Positions 33,873 to 45,400 of a DNA stretch of 64,000 nt are shown piece by piece (positions within the stretch are counted from its first letter, which is position 1; the number at the start of each line of letters is the position of its first letter). This DNA is from Daphnia pulex (Eukaryota > Arthropoda > Branchiopoda > Diplostraca > Daphniidae). A program made the translations under genes and the position numbers. Under the pieces are notes generated by a model that was given only the letters and a program-made list of their open reading frames with translations, was not told the DNA's origin and did no database searches. Location of the stretch: assembly GCF_021134715.1 (NCBI RefSeq), contig NC_060017.1:3286001-3350000 (forward strand), written 5' to 3'.

Positions 33873-36800
33873 TTATACATATACAACTGGAGATGTCTTT
33901 TTTCTCTTGCTTTTGACTTTTAGTGGCAGTTGGTATAAGGGGATGTGAAAGAGAGAAGAGACGAGAGGAGACAGATCAAGTCGTCGGGGGAGGTGCTGGG
34001 CTTTCTTATAGCTCCTGGGACAGGGCGTAATCCGTGTGGTCGCTATATAGCCACACACTGCTGCTGCATACCATAGGAGAGAGAGAGAGAGAGTCCATGC
34101 CCAAGATGTGTATAATCTGACGTGTTGAGAGACAGAGAAAGAGCTAAAAAAGAAGAAGAAGACTCTGTTGCTCCTGCTGACTGGGGCGCAACCACTTCTC
34201 GGGGTCTCTCCTTCAACAATAAATAAGCCTCTTGTGACATCCTCCACCTTTTCTTTCTTCTTGATACAGTCTCTATTGTTATTACTCCTCTTCTCTGGCT
34301 GCTATAGCTACTACTACCACTGACGACTGTATTCTATACACTCAACAACCGGACTTAATGTTCTTCTTTGGGGGCTTTCATCGGGCCAGACTAAGAGAAC
34401 AATAATAGCTGTCATTGCTTATGTCTATATACACTTGACCTGTCCACCTGACCTGTCCCTTTTTCTTTTCTTATTCCTCTCTCTCTTTTTCTTTTTCGGT
34501 TGCATCTTGTGTGTGGAAAACTGCCCATAAAATCCGAACCAAAACTTCTTGACAAAATAACCCCCCCACCAAACAAAAGAAGCGTTTATAACTTCTTCTT
34601 CTTCTCGACAAGAGTTTGACGGTGGCTTTTATTTTTCTGCTTTCCGATTTCATCTGACAAGAGGTCTTACCAAACAACCAAAGTTGACGCGGCGTTAAAC
34701 GGCCGTAAAAGGAGCTAGCTAGGGACGAGATTATATAAGAGCGAGATGACCTTATAGGCCTAAGACCGTCATTCGTTTCATATCGATTAACCGATGAATC
34801 ATTTGGCTGTCTCGTTTCGTTTAGCAACCATATCACAACGAGGAGACGGCCATGAGGGTTCGCCCGTCGGCTGTGACGGGAGCCTCGCTGGGAGACGACT
34901 TGTCCGTCCACAACAACAACAACAACAACAACAACGAGTTAACCGACACTAAAATGATCCAGCATCATCAATCAACCCTTGGCAACACCATGCTGGAACC
35001 CAATTTCTACCACCACCACCACCTCCAACAGCAGCAGCAGCAGCCACGCCATCAGGCCGTCCAGCACTTGGTGAAAGAAGAGCGGGAAGAAGTGGCCAAC
35101 GACGAGGACTCATCGGCCTCAATCTGCCCATCCAAGAGACTAGCGACAGCTCAAGAGCTTCCTCATGAAACCGGGTCTGCAACTGTTGAGCAACAGCCAA
35201 GTGGAGTAACGGCCAGCAACAACAACAACAGCAACAGCAACAACAACACAACAGCAGCGGTCATTTGCGCCGGCTGCGGGTTCAAGATCGTCGATCGCTA
35301 CTACCTGGTAGCCGTTGACAAAGCCTGGCACAGCGAGTGTCTCAGGTGCGACGAGTGCCGACGGCCACTCGACACGGCCTTGTCCTGTTTCGCCCGCCAG
35401 TCGCGCATCTACTGCCGCGAAGACTACAACAGGTAAACAACTCGAAACCATTTTCATTCTTCTATACGTTTTAGGCCTATATAGATATATATTTTTTTTT
35501 ATTTCCGAGCAAACAACACATCTGAAATGTTTCTTATTATTGTTGTTGTTCAGGTTGTTTGGCGGTCGCAAACAATGCGCCAAATGCTGCGAAACGCTCC
35601 AGCCGGACGAGCTGGTGATGCGCGGGCGTGAGCATTTGTTCCACACTCGCTGCTTCAGCTGTCACGTCTGTCAGACTCACTTGATCAAAGGCTCCACTTT
35701 CGGAATGGTTGGCGCTCTCATCTTTTGCCAGCAGCATTACCAGCCAGGATCGTCGGCTCCGTCCGGATTCAACGGCCAGCCGTTCGCCGCAACGTCACAG
35801 CAGCCACCGGTTGAGACTTACATGGGCCATCATCAAGAGCCTTTCGGCAGTCCTCATCCGTTCGAGCATCACGCCCTCCACCAGCAACAGCATTACCACG
35901 GTCAAATGGTCCACTCGACGAGCCTGGTCGATGTTCCCATGATGGAATCCAACAAACTCTACCACCACCAAAGCTCTCCGGCTTCCGGCTCTCCGGCCTC
36001 GTCGCTCAAGAACCAGCGGGTGCGCACCAAGCGGCGGATGCCGAGCATCAAGTCGTCGGCCGACATGCAGGTCAGCCTGATGAACGAGCGGGAAGACGAT
36101 TCGTACATGAGCGTCGACGGCGGCGGGTTGATGGATACGTCGTCGTCGTCGCCGTGCTCCTCTATGCTGATGGGCTCGATGGGAGGCGCAAACGGCGTCC
36201 ACGGCAACCAGCAGCAACAGCAGGTCTCGTCCCAGCAGCAGCAGCAGAAGACCAAGCGATTGCGGACGTCTTTCAAGCACCACCAATTGCGCATGCTCAA
36301 GTCCTACTTCGCCACCAATCACAACCCGGATGCCAAAGACTTGAAGCAGCTCTCGCAAAAGACCACCCTCTCCAAGCGCGTCCTCCAGGTAAGACAAAAA
36401 GAATTTCTCAGCCAAATACTTAATATTCTTATCTCGCTATTGTCTATTCGTTTTTTTCTTCTTCTTTCTTTTGGTGTAACAACAACAAAATTCACAAGGG
36501 GGAAAAAGAAAATGGTCAGCACTCATCACGCTTTTTTTGTTTTTTGTTTTTTGGCGACAGTACGGACACGCAGACGAAAGTTTTGCAGCTCAGGTGATAG
36601 GGTCAAACGGGTTTTTCATTTTGTTTTTTCTTGCGTGATGTCGTCACATTCCTTCGAATCGACTTTTTTGTTCTCCAGAGTCATTCCTTCGAGCTTCTTT
36701 TTTTTTTAAATTTATTAATTCCTTCGTAGTTCTTTTCAACACCAGCGAAGGGGGGTGTGTATACAGATAGATATATAGGCCCATACGGGCACAGTAGGAG

Positions 36801-37703
36801 AGATGGTAGTAAAATACAAAAGCCCATAGGGTTCTGCGCTGGTGCGCTGTGCTGGGTTAATAACAGCTCCTCTCCTGAGAGAGAGGATCACCATTTTGGC
36901 TTTAATATACTCCATATAGGCTGTGGGGCTCAGGGAGAAGAAAAAAAAACAACTGAAAGACAGTTAAATATACCAAGAAAATAGAGAGAGAGAGAGAGAG
37001 AGAGAGAAATAGAGACAGGCACCATGGGGTTTTTGTTTGGTATAGCGAACGTCCGGGGGCGTCGGTTTCTCGTTAGCCCAAAAAAGAAACTCTCGCCGCT
37101 GACAGGCGCTGAAAGAAACACCCCATGAGGCCCCTCCTGTTTCACGAGCTGCCTAGTCTAACACATAAACATACACAACCGCTTACACGTATATCTCCGC
37201 TGCTCTTCTATACAAGCTCACATCTAACCGATGAAAATTGAAAATTCTGTGTGTTCCGTCAGGTTTGGTTCCAGAACGCCCGCGCTAAATGGCGTCGTCT
37301 GGTGCAGAAAACGGAAGGCGGTGCCGGGGTCAACAGCAGCGGCGTCAGCGGAGGCAACGGCGGACACAACATGAGCAGCAGCAGCAGCAGCAGCGGTGGC
37401 AGCAACTGCAGCGGCAGCGGCAACGAAACCGGTTCGCCCGTTCCGTCCTCTTCCGCCTCGCCGTCTCACGTCCGCCAACTCAACGGCCAGCATCATCAAC
37501 AGCCAGCGGCTTCGATGATGATGATGACCTCCTTCATGGAGCATCAGCAGCAGCACCAGCAGCAACACCACCCCAAAATGCATCAACAACATCAACAACA
37601 GCACCACATGATGACAACGTCGAGCCGAATGAGCCTCTACGACGAGATCTCGCTCAGTGGCAGCTCAAGTGTCGCCTCGGTCGGTTTCCCTTCACCACTT
37701 TGA
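29782..37703 (+). CDS. ap: Apterous-type LIM-homeodomain transcription factor, paralog 1
   Basis: Four coding exons: 29782-29832, 34825-35432, 35554-36388 and 37263-37703, giving 644 residues with all phases consistent. The first exon encodes MGILQGDSPTPGPAMYW and ends at GTAAGT. The next begins after TTTCGTTTAG, so the join reads ...PAMYW|QPYHNEE; Drosophila Apterous likewise starts MG... and has ...VMHWQQ. LIM1 is about residues 165-216 and LIM2 about 228-281, both with all zinc ligands. The homeodomain is about 452-510 and retains FKHHQL and WFQNARAKWRR. Asn, His/Gln and Ser tracts fill the linkers. It is a DNA-binding regulator expected to pair with Chip/Ldb in dorsal, appendage and neural patterning. 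It is oddly lacking the GRPRKRK linker motif kept by paralog 2, and the LIM2 and pre-homeodomain introns are absent. Met at 34852 is an alternative start if an internal promoter is used. Confidence 0.85.
33836..33870 (+). repeat. (TG)17 microsatellite in the first intron of apterous paralog 1
   Basis: About 17 perfect TG units, the longest dinucleotide tract in the window. Confidence 0.9.
34732..34773 (+). promoter_or_regulatory. Possible internal promoter in front of exon 2 of apterous paralog 1
   Basis: A strong TATATAAG at 34732-34739 is followed by TCATTC (34769-34774), an initiator-like sequence. The TATA-to-Inr distance is a little long (39 bp). A transcript from here would start translation at the ATG in good context at 34852 and lack the first 26 residues. 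Confidence 0.25.
36389..37262 (+). other. Homeodomain-splitting intron of apterous paralog 1
   Basis: The phase-0 intron falls between VLQ and VWFQ in homeodomain helix 3, the same site as in paralog 2 (60945-61341). It includes an AG microsatellite at about 36983-37007. Read-through of the donor would replace the recognition helix with about 107 unrelated residues. Confidence 0.8.
36983..37007 (+). repeat. (AG)n microsatellite
   Basis: About 12 AG units within the homeodomain intron of paralog 1. Confidence 0.85.
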
Positions 37704-40700
37704 ATGAATGTCTCCTGTTTTTCTCTTTTTCCTTTAATACAATTTTAAAAAAACCGATCACCTTTTGACACGATCAAAAAATGACTACAACAACCCGAAA
37801 ATATAAATATTGATATAATATTATTAAAAGAAAGAAAGAGAAAAAAAAACAAGAAAACATGGCGCGTAGTAGAGTTTTTATATTATGTGTGTTGTCCTAA
37901 ACTGAAAAATGTTTGTGTGTGTCTACTTCTTCGTCTTTGCTTTCCTGATTATTCCAGTTGTTTCCTGATTTCTTCCGTTTTGTGCATTGTACAACGTCCT
38001 TTTTTTTACTAGATCGTATTCATTTATATTTGATACTGTGCTGTGTCTCTCATCAACGAAAAAGACAAAAAGATGATGTACATAGATTATTATTATTACA
38101 AAATACAACTTTTTTTTTGTCCCCTTAACATCATTTCAAGGAGAACAGGAAATTCGATTTCGCCTACAGAGCTGGCTTTAACAGAAAGAAAGTGTTCCAC
38201 GACTTTAGCCCTTTGAAGAGAACGAGTCAAACAAGATGGATGAGCAGGAAGCTCTTGTCTTTTCCCAGAGTCAAAGTGAGAACGGGACCAGGAAAGAGAA
38301 GCTATAGCGCGGCTCAAATTCAGAGAAATTCACAATGCTGCTCCTAATGCTGCTGCTGGTCATCGAACGCGGAAAAAGACGATGGACTCTGCGCTAGTTT
38401 TTCGAACAAAAAAAGTCTCCGTGTAACGCCAGCGCACCGCATATGTGTGTAGGCCTATAGGGTCCCCAGTTTTGGTACACAACTTATGATACTGTGTGCG
38501 GTCTCATCAGGGACTGTGACTTTTGGGGGTGAAATGCACATGCTGACCACATGTTTGACAAGTGTTTTGGCCGCAATATTATTCCGGATTCTTTTTTTTT
38601 TGTTTCTTTCTCCCCGTTGCGGTCCCCTTAAGGAAGGAGGTCCTGATGATCTCGGCTGGCGGTCCTTATTCTAGTTTCTCCCAAAAGTCCAACTATTATA
38701 GTAACGCTTAAGAGAAAGAGGGAGAGAAGGCAGACAGAAGAGACTCTTTGAAATCAGAGCTGAGACGCAGTTCATACGGAATGAGAGTCGGAAAAAGGCG
38801 CCATCTAGTCTGACTTGAAACGAAACCAGAAACGGAAAAAAAGAAAAAGAAGAAGAAGAAGAAAAAAGGCCAACGCGTGATGTACGATCACTTTGGGAAT
38901 AACTCTCGCTCGATACTCACCCAAAAGGCGTTCTCGGTATATATAAAGTCGTGAACCGTCAACGATGACCTCTTGGTTCCGTCGAAAAAGAAAAAAAGAC
39001 GAGTCGAGAGAGAGAGAGTTCGAGAAGCAGAAAAAAGGATTGGATAACACGAGTGAGAACAACTCTACGCGTGTATAGTATACACGCATTTATATACGCA
39101 GGCTAGAACTTTGTATGGGCCCAGTTGTCTTCGCTCCAGTCAGCAACCCAACAAAAAAAACAAAAAAACAAAAACAAAATCGGGAAATTTTCAAAAGAAA
39201 AAACTGGAAAATAAAAAAATAAAAAAAAAGGGAAACTTGTTATCGCGTCAACACAGTTTCTTTCAACTCTCAATTCTGTCTGGCTGATATCAAACGAGCG
39301 TCCCCGTATATATAAAAACCAACGGCGAGAGAGGAGAGAGCCTTCGCCTTTTTTTCCCCCCTCTCTCAGTCGCGAGGCGGACCCGGCGGACGATAGGAGA
39401 ATTGCGTTCAAGTGAAAAACGATGTCGTTTCCAGCTTTTGCGTTCGATACATTTAACTGACAAGAGAATCAGCTTCTCGGGACACGAACGAAAACGAACG
39501 GCGGGGCGACTGGGAGACGGCGGGGCGAATCGAAATAAGAGATCACAATATATATACAACGTTGCCGCTGTCGTAACTTGACGTTCCGCTTTTCATCCAG
39601 CCAACTCGTCAAAAATTTTCGATGCTCTCGACGAGTAATGAGACGATTTCCATCCCTTTTTTTTCCTTCCTGGAACACCAAAATATGAGAAACCTATATT
39701 TTTTTTTCATTTTTCGGTTCGCCTTTTTTGACATTGACGGATAGAGTCGCAGATTCGGGAGACGACACGGCGGTGGGAAAAGCGGAAGTATATTGTCTAC
39801 AGTGAGCACGTATCTGCGCAGATCCTTTTTGGTCGTTTAACCCGCGGGAATGCGCGTGACGTGCCATCGCTGAGTGAGAAATATCAAAACACTCGGGACG
39901 TGAGAAAGAGACGAGATCCTGTACACAACACCCAGCACCCAGCAGCACAGAGTCCGGAAGGAGTTGGGAGAAAAACAAACTAAATTTGGGATGCAACGAG
40001 CTCCCACCCGGACATTCCGGGCGGACTAGAGTGAAGATGCGGTGGAGGAAACAAAAATAAAATAGACGGCGGGAAAGTATGAAAAATGAATGGGTTGCAC
40101 TCGAAAGATGACAAAACGGCGTCGGGAAATACTAGCGGCGCGTGAGGAATGCGATCCCCTTTTTCTCCCCCTTTTTTTGTTTGTCACGTCCTCCCAAAAA
40201 AGAGGTGATTTACAGAGGAAATGGCTCGTAACATATCACTTATAAATCATTGAGTCGTTTTCACGACAAGTCACCGAACGAACATCTTTCTCGTGTCTTC
40301 CTCACTTAAACAAGGAGTCGAGTAATAACAGTCGTGAGGGAACAAAAACCTAAACCACTTCCACATGTCATTTCCACTTCCAATTTCGCGTGGATGTTGA
40401 GATCCGCAGTGGTTGAAGTTGGTCAGGAATTTTACCAAGATAAATTCAATCTGGCTGTTTATTTTAAAAACAAAAAGGATAGCACCAAAATCGAGAGTGT
40501 GTGGTGTGGTCACGCCATCGACGAAAAGGTCGTCTAGGCTCGAATTCAAAGAAGAAGAAAAGCCAAAAAGGTCAGGCCCACATATGTGTCAAATAGGGAA
40601 ACGTGTGTTCGAATGGAGAGGATAGAGCTCTCGCGGTTGGGACATAGGAGTTGACGTCAAAGTGAACGGGAGATCGCGGAGCCTGGGGTATAATGTGGAT

Positions 40701-41044
40701 GAATACATGGGGGGTCGCGAGACCACACGGCAGCGAAATGGTTTAAAATTTATTAAAATAGGAAAAGAAGAAAAGAGAGTACAGCGGCAAACCGTCAATG
40801 ATGTTCGCCGAATGACGCGAGACTTATTGGCATTATGCAAATTGCATATATAGTTCACTCCCAAGACATCTGTTACACTTTGGAGAGGTTGACACGCAAA
40901 CAAAAGAGGAGCCTGAACAGATCATTAATTATGCGCAACGCAACAAGAAATAATAAAAATCTCTTTCAAATTTGCGGTGGGGAACGTTTTAAGCCTTTTG
41001 TCATTTGATTGTATAGCCTACATATAGAAAAAGCGACTATATAA
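37704..41044. other. 3' UTR of apterous paralog 1 and downstream spacer
   Basis: The 3' UTR begins at 37704. I see no canonical AATAAA close by; ATTAAA at about 37823-37828 is the best variant signal. The rest has simple A/T-rich and GAA-rich tracts, and no gene is supported. AGGCCTATA occurs at 38451-38459. Confidence 0.4.
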
Positions 41045-41302
41045 TTATCTATTTATGATTTCCACTTCTTGATGATCGGTGCGTTCATCTGTTACACTGC
41101 ATATAATCCCTTGATTCTCTCTGGCTTCCAAGAGGGTCCTGGGGGTGTTATGAGGAGTCTTCATAACCAATTTTTCGAACAATTTGCGGGCTTCTTGCGA
41201 ATTTTTACTCGGATCTTGTCCGTGGGCTTGATGAAACTTGTCGAAACAAAAAATTTGATATAAATAATCCCGATGTTTCCAGCGGATCTTGAGCGCTGGC
41301 GA
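41045..41302 (-). pseudogene. Unidentified protein-like open frame, possible exon or gene relic
   Basis: An open stretch of 85 codons runs on the minus strand from 41302 down to the TAA at 41045-41047. It has no early ATG. The translation has balanced, protein-like composition (for example HQAHGQDPSKNSQEARKLFE, then LLEARENQG) unlike the low-complexity frames around it. An AG acceptor-like site (GATCGCCAG) precedes the segment, which would suit an internal exon. I do not recognise the family, and chance remains possible. Confidence 0.2.
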
Positions 41303-41872
41303 TCAAACCGCTGTTATCGTTTTTAGCGGTTCGGTAGGGAAGGGGTTGATTTTCTTTTGAATTTGGCGGGTGGTGAAGGCGGGGAGGGCGAATTTTGAAA
41401 ATCGATACTTAATAATCGTGGTTAATTAAAATATTTGTGTCGTCTGCAGTCTGCTTTGAGGCTTTCGTTTTTCACAGTTTCGAAAAAGCAAAACGAGAGG
41501 AATTAAGAAAGAGACAAAGTTTCAGTTTTCAATATTTTTTATCATAGAAAACTGAACGGATCACTGGTTTGATAGAAACGTGTAGGCTGCAAGAGAAATA
41601 GCGAACAAATAAAATGTGGTCGTCGTGTGAACTTTTTGGGTGTCGTGAGCCAGTGACTCCCGGCCATGCTCTCCACTCCATGCTATTTCTCAATTGAATA
41701 ATACTAAGAATACGATTGGAATGATTTTGGGAGCTTGTACAAAAGAGTTGAACCGGATTCAAATATGTGAAATGTTGGTGCCGACTACAGTGAATAGCAT
41801 TTATCATGTATGCTTGTTATTGGTAGAGTTTTTTGCTCTATGTAACCTTTTATACCTTTGTGCAGATTTCAG

Positions 41873-41958
41873 GTCCACTTTTGCCAGCCGTTGAAAACAA
41901 AGATGTGCAAGTTTTTATGCTGACCGTCATCACCAGCCATCTCAGCATCATCAATTGG
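41873..41958 (+). other. Possible isolated exon of unknown gene
   Basis: An 86-bp stretch lies between a good acceptor (TTGTGCAGATTTCAG) and a GTAATG donor. It is open in one phase with a protein-like sequence that includes PAVENKDVQVF and ITSHLSIINW. No partner exon in a matching phase could be found on either side, and the opposite strand is also open here. Low confidence. Confidence 0.15.
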
Positions 41959-42429
41959 GTAATGATTTTTGTACTTTTGTGACCTGACGTATATTTCAAT
42001 GGTGCCTGAAACTTGATAAAAGGGTATTATACATGTCAACCTTAAGTAAAGATTACGGTTGATTAACAATGAGGTTACCCACTGTCTTCTTTCTAACTTT
42101 TCCTTATTTGTTGTCTCTGCAATATTTTTTTTGTAACTCATTTTTTTATTTTTGTTTAGATTTAAACAATATCCAGTTTGATTGGGAAAATTTCTGTCCT
42201 CGTGTATGCCCATGTGAGTGTGGGTGTATTCACGAGGACGCCCTTTTTCCGTCATTCAACTTTTCTGCGGATGGATGATGCACTTGTGGATGCCTGGCTG
42301 ACTGGCTGTGGATTTCCCGGGCTTAAAGGTAGGACAAATGTCTCTCCTATTCTTCCTTTTGACTATTTGGTGCGATTTGGCGGCGTAATGGTCATAAAAC
42401 GTTACGAAGTACGATTATTCCTGAGCTAG

Positions 42430-45400
42430 GCCTTTGACTGGAACTGTTTTATCTTGTCGTTTTTGTTTTTCTCAGTCAGGCTGAATTAAATAACTCATTT
42501 GCAGAGCGACTGCACATCAGGCATGTTTTATATACCTCACAACTTTGTCTGCGGGTCAACAATCAATTTAAAAATTTTTTTTTTTATTTTAAACACTTGT
42601 GCAAAGTCTATCTCAAGAGCCACACCGGCATTTTCTCGTTAGTAATTATCGTGCAACACGATTACCATAACAGAAGAAACCACCGGTCTTTGTGGCTTGT
42701 TCAGTGTTGTGTGTTTTTAGGGCGGGGGCGTCTACGTGGCCAAAAACAAAAAACTCAAAATCCAAAGAATCGTGTATTATATGGCTATAGCTATTGACAT
42801 GGTGGTCGATTTCACCGCCGCACAATTAGACAAAAATAAATCCCTAAAAATAAACATTGACGGCGACAGTCACCAACATCAGACACCAGCAGTGCAGTAC
42901 CCGTGCGCGCCAAGAGTGTGTCGACCTTTTATCGGTGGGCGGGCAAAAGAGTGTGTGTGCGAGTTCTAAGAAACGACGTTCAATAAGAAACTTTGAAAGA
43001 AATGCGCTGAATAAAACATCAAGTTCCGCCAAAAAAAAGGGGGAAATGAATTAAACATTGATGGAACGCTCAAAAGAAGAAGAAAAAAACAAGAACACAA
43101 CAAAGACCAGTTCTCGATTTCGGTTTGGCGAGTCTCGCTGCTGCTGGCCTTCTTCGGGGACATTCGGTGCGTCTATGCAAATTTGCGCTTTATATCGCAC
43201 ACAGAGTGTACACTCTAGGCTATACTTTGATTTCTTATTCTCGATGTTTTTTTACCGCTGGTGTAACAACAAAGGAGACCGCAGATGGAACCGACTTTTG
43301 TGTATAAGGTTTGATTATTCATCGTCGGCTGCTGCTGCTGCCAACCGCCGAAACCAGCAGAGAGCCGAAGCTATAGCTGCTGTGTGATGAATACATTTCG
43401 CAGTGACATCGGCGGGGAGAACAATAAACAACGAGTTTGACATGGACCACCGTCACTTATTACGTCACACACATGTCCTTTTTCGAGATGCGTCTATATC
43501 CCCCGCGCTTATGTTCTCTCTCTGCGTCTTTGATTTTTCTCCTCAAAAGCAAAATGAAAAATGAGAAAAACAGAGATAAGAAAGCAGATCACGAGGGCTG
43601 CCATACAGCCACTTTAGTCGACTACTTTGGGGTTTTCTGTTCTTGTCTTGAGGAAGAAAAAGGCGGCGCGGCTTGAACACGGAGTCGTCATCATTCGGGG
43701 GTCCTCTCGCTTTCGGTCAATGAAAACAGAGATATCTTTTTTTGATTTTTTCTACCTTCTAGGACGAGGTCGATATATAGAGAATAAGACGGCGAGTTAC
43801 ATAAAAATTCTGGGCCGTAATCAGTTGCGCTTGTATAGTCTCTGCCGAGCTCTTATTTGTTTTGATTTCTCCTTTTGACAACTATTTCATAAATGGGGTC
43901 GTGTTCTGGAATGATCGGAATGACTCGTCACTCCCGTGTCTCGCGAGTCAACATCGTCTGATGTATTTGGCCAGTCAACTTGTTATTGATTCGAGTTTTT
44001 CCTTTCTTTTTTTGTTTTATACGATGACCACTCTATACTGCTGTGTAGCAACTATATGCTTATCGATCCGGGCGATCATCCGTTCGCAGCCGTGAGAACT
44101 GTGAGAAAAAACAAACGCCGGCACCTGCACACCACTCTCCTCGTCACTCACATGGAAAAATACGATTCACATGTGTTTGGATGGAATCGTGTAACATTTT
44201 CATTCTCCGTGTATTGGGCAACTTTTTGAGGTTTTTTTTCTTCCCCCGGTTCAACTGTTTTTTTGTTTTTTTTTTTACAATTTTCTCGTTCGCCTTCATT
44301 CCAGACATATCTAATAACGTAATAAAAATATTTTCATTACAATGATGGCGAATGGAATAAATGGCAACTGGTATTAAATTTTCATTTTCGAGGATGATGA
44401 TTTGAAAGTTTTGGCACATGATCGCAGCAAACTCGTCTGCGTACCTCTCGTATCGCATTCCTCCCTGGAAACTCTTTTTTTTCATTCTTCGGCTTGATCT
44501 TCCACTCTGTTAACATGTATAACTTTTAAAGAGGGGGCGAGCTATAGGGCGGAGATATACAACGGGGTATACAACATTCGAAATAATTGATGCATATTAG
44601 GCTAAAGCACTATATAGCATGCAGTCAGTGTCTCGCCAAAACAAAAAAAAAAGAGAATAGAATTAGGATTTTTCTTTTTTTCCCCCAAAAAGTTGAAGGG
44701 GGAAGAAAAAGGGAGTCACGTGACCTGGACGGATGCATTTCCGAGTGAAGTTGCCACCCCCTGCTGTGCTCTTCTTCTTCTTCTTCTACTTTTCTACAAG
44801 GAGAAAACTGCCGGTAACTCAACACCAGACTCCATTGACAACACAAATCACGATTCCGACGAGATTTATTTATACATCCAGTCTCTCTCTCTCTCTGGCT
44901 CATGATTGCTTCCATAATGCGCTTTCGCGTACCCGTTGCTCCTTTCTCCCCCCAACAAAGTTTTCACTCTCGTTTCTGCCCTTTTAAATCTTTCTGGCCT
45001 ATAATGGAAATTTCGCTTTGCGATGAATTATTAAAAGGAAGAAAGAAAAAAACATTTACATTTTAGCCTACGTCTTTTTTTTTTGGTGAAATGTCATTTG
45101 TCTTAAAAGGTTTTTCATTCTGGGAGTTATGCAAAGTGTCATCTCCCTGACTGCTCTGGTTCTATCTCGAGTCTTGACCTTTTCATGAATCACTGATTTG
45201 AATACAAAAGAAGAAGACGAAGAAGAAGAGAAGCAAGAAATCGATGAAATCATAAAAGGAGCGGTCCAGTGTCCTTCCTCTGTACACTGCGCAGTGCATG
45301 GAATAAAATGTCTGGAGGATAGAAGAAGAAGGAGAAGAAAAAAGAACAGAACATCGGTCAGTATACATGTACCGGTTTCACTTCTTTGTCGTCATGACTT

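Larger units (their letters stand above)
29833..34824 (+). other. First intron of apterous paralog 1 (about 5 kb)
   Basis: Bounded by GTAAGT (29833) and TTTCGTTTAG (ending 34824). It contains simple repeats, a perfect TGACGTCA at 30794-30801, a run of 14 C at 31889-31902, and a TATATAAG near its 3' end (34732-34739). No coding exon or RNA gene was supported. Large first introns of developmental regulators often carry enhancers. Confidence 0.55.

Noticed and set aside
36389..36709. Apparent extension of the paralog 1 homeodomain exon by 107 codons
   Set aside because: This is intron read-through. The homeodomain resumes correctly at 37263 with VWFQNARAKWRR after a clean donor/acceptor pair.
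17031..37007. Microsatellites as candidate CRISPR or satellite arrays
   Set aside because: They are simple mono- to pentanucleotide tracts with no spacers or higher-order units.
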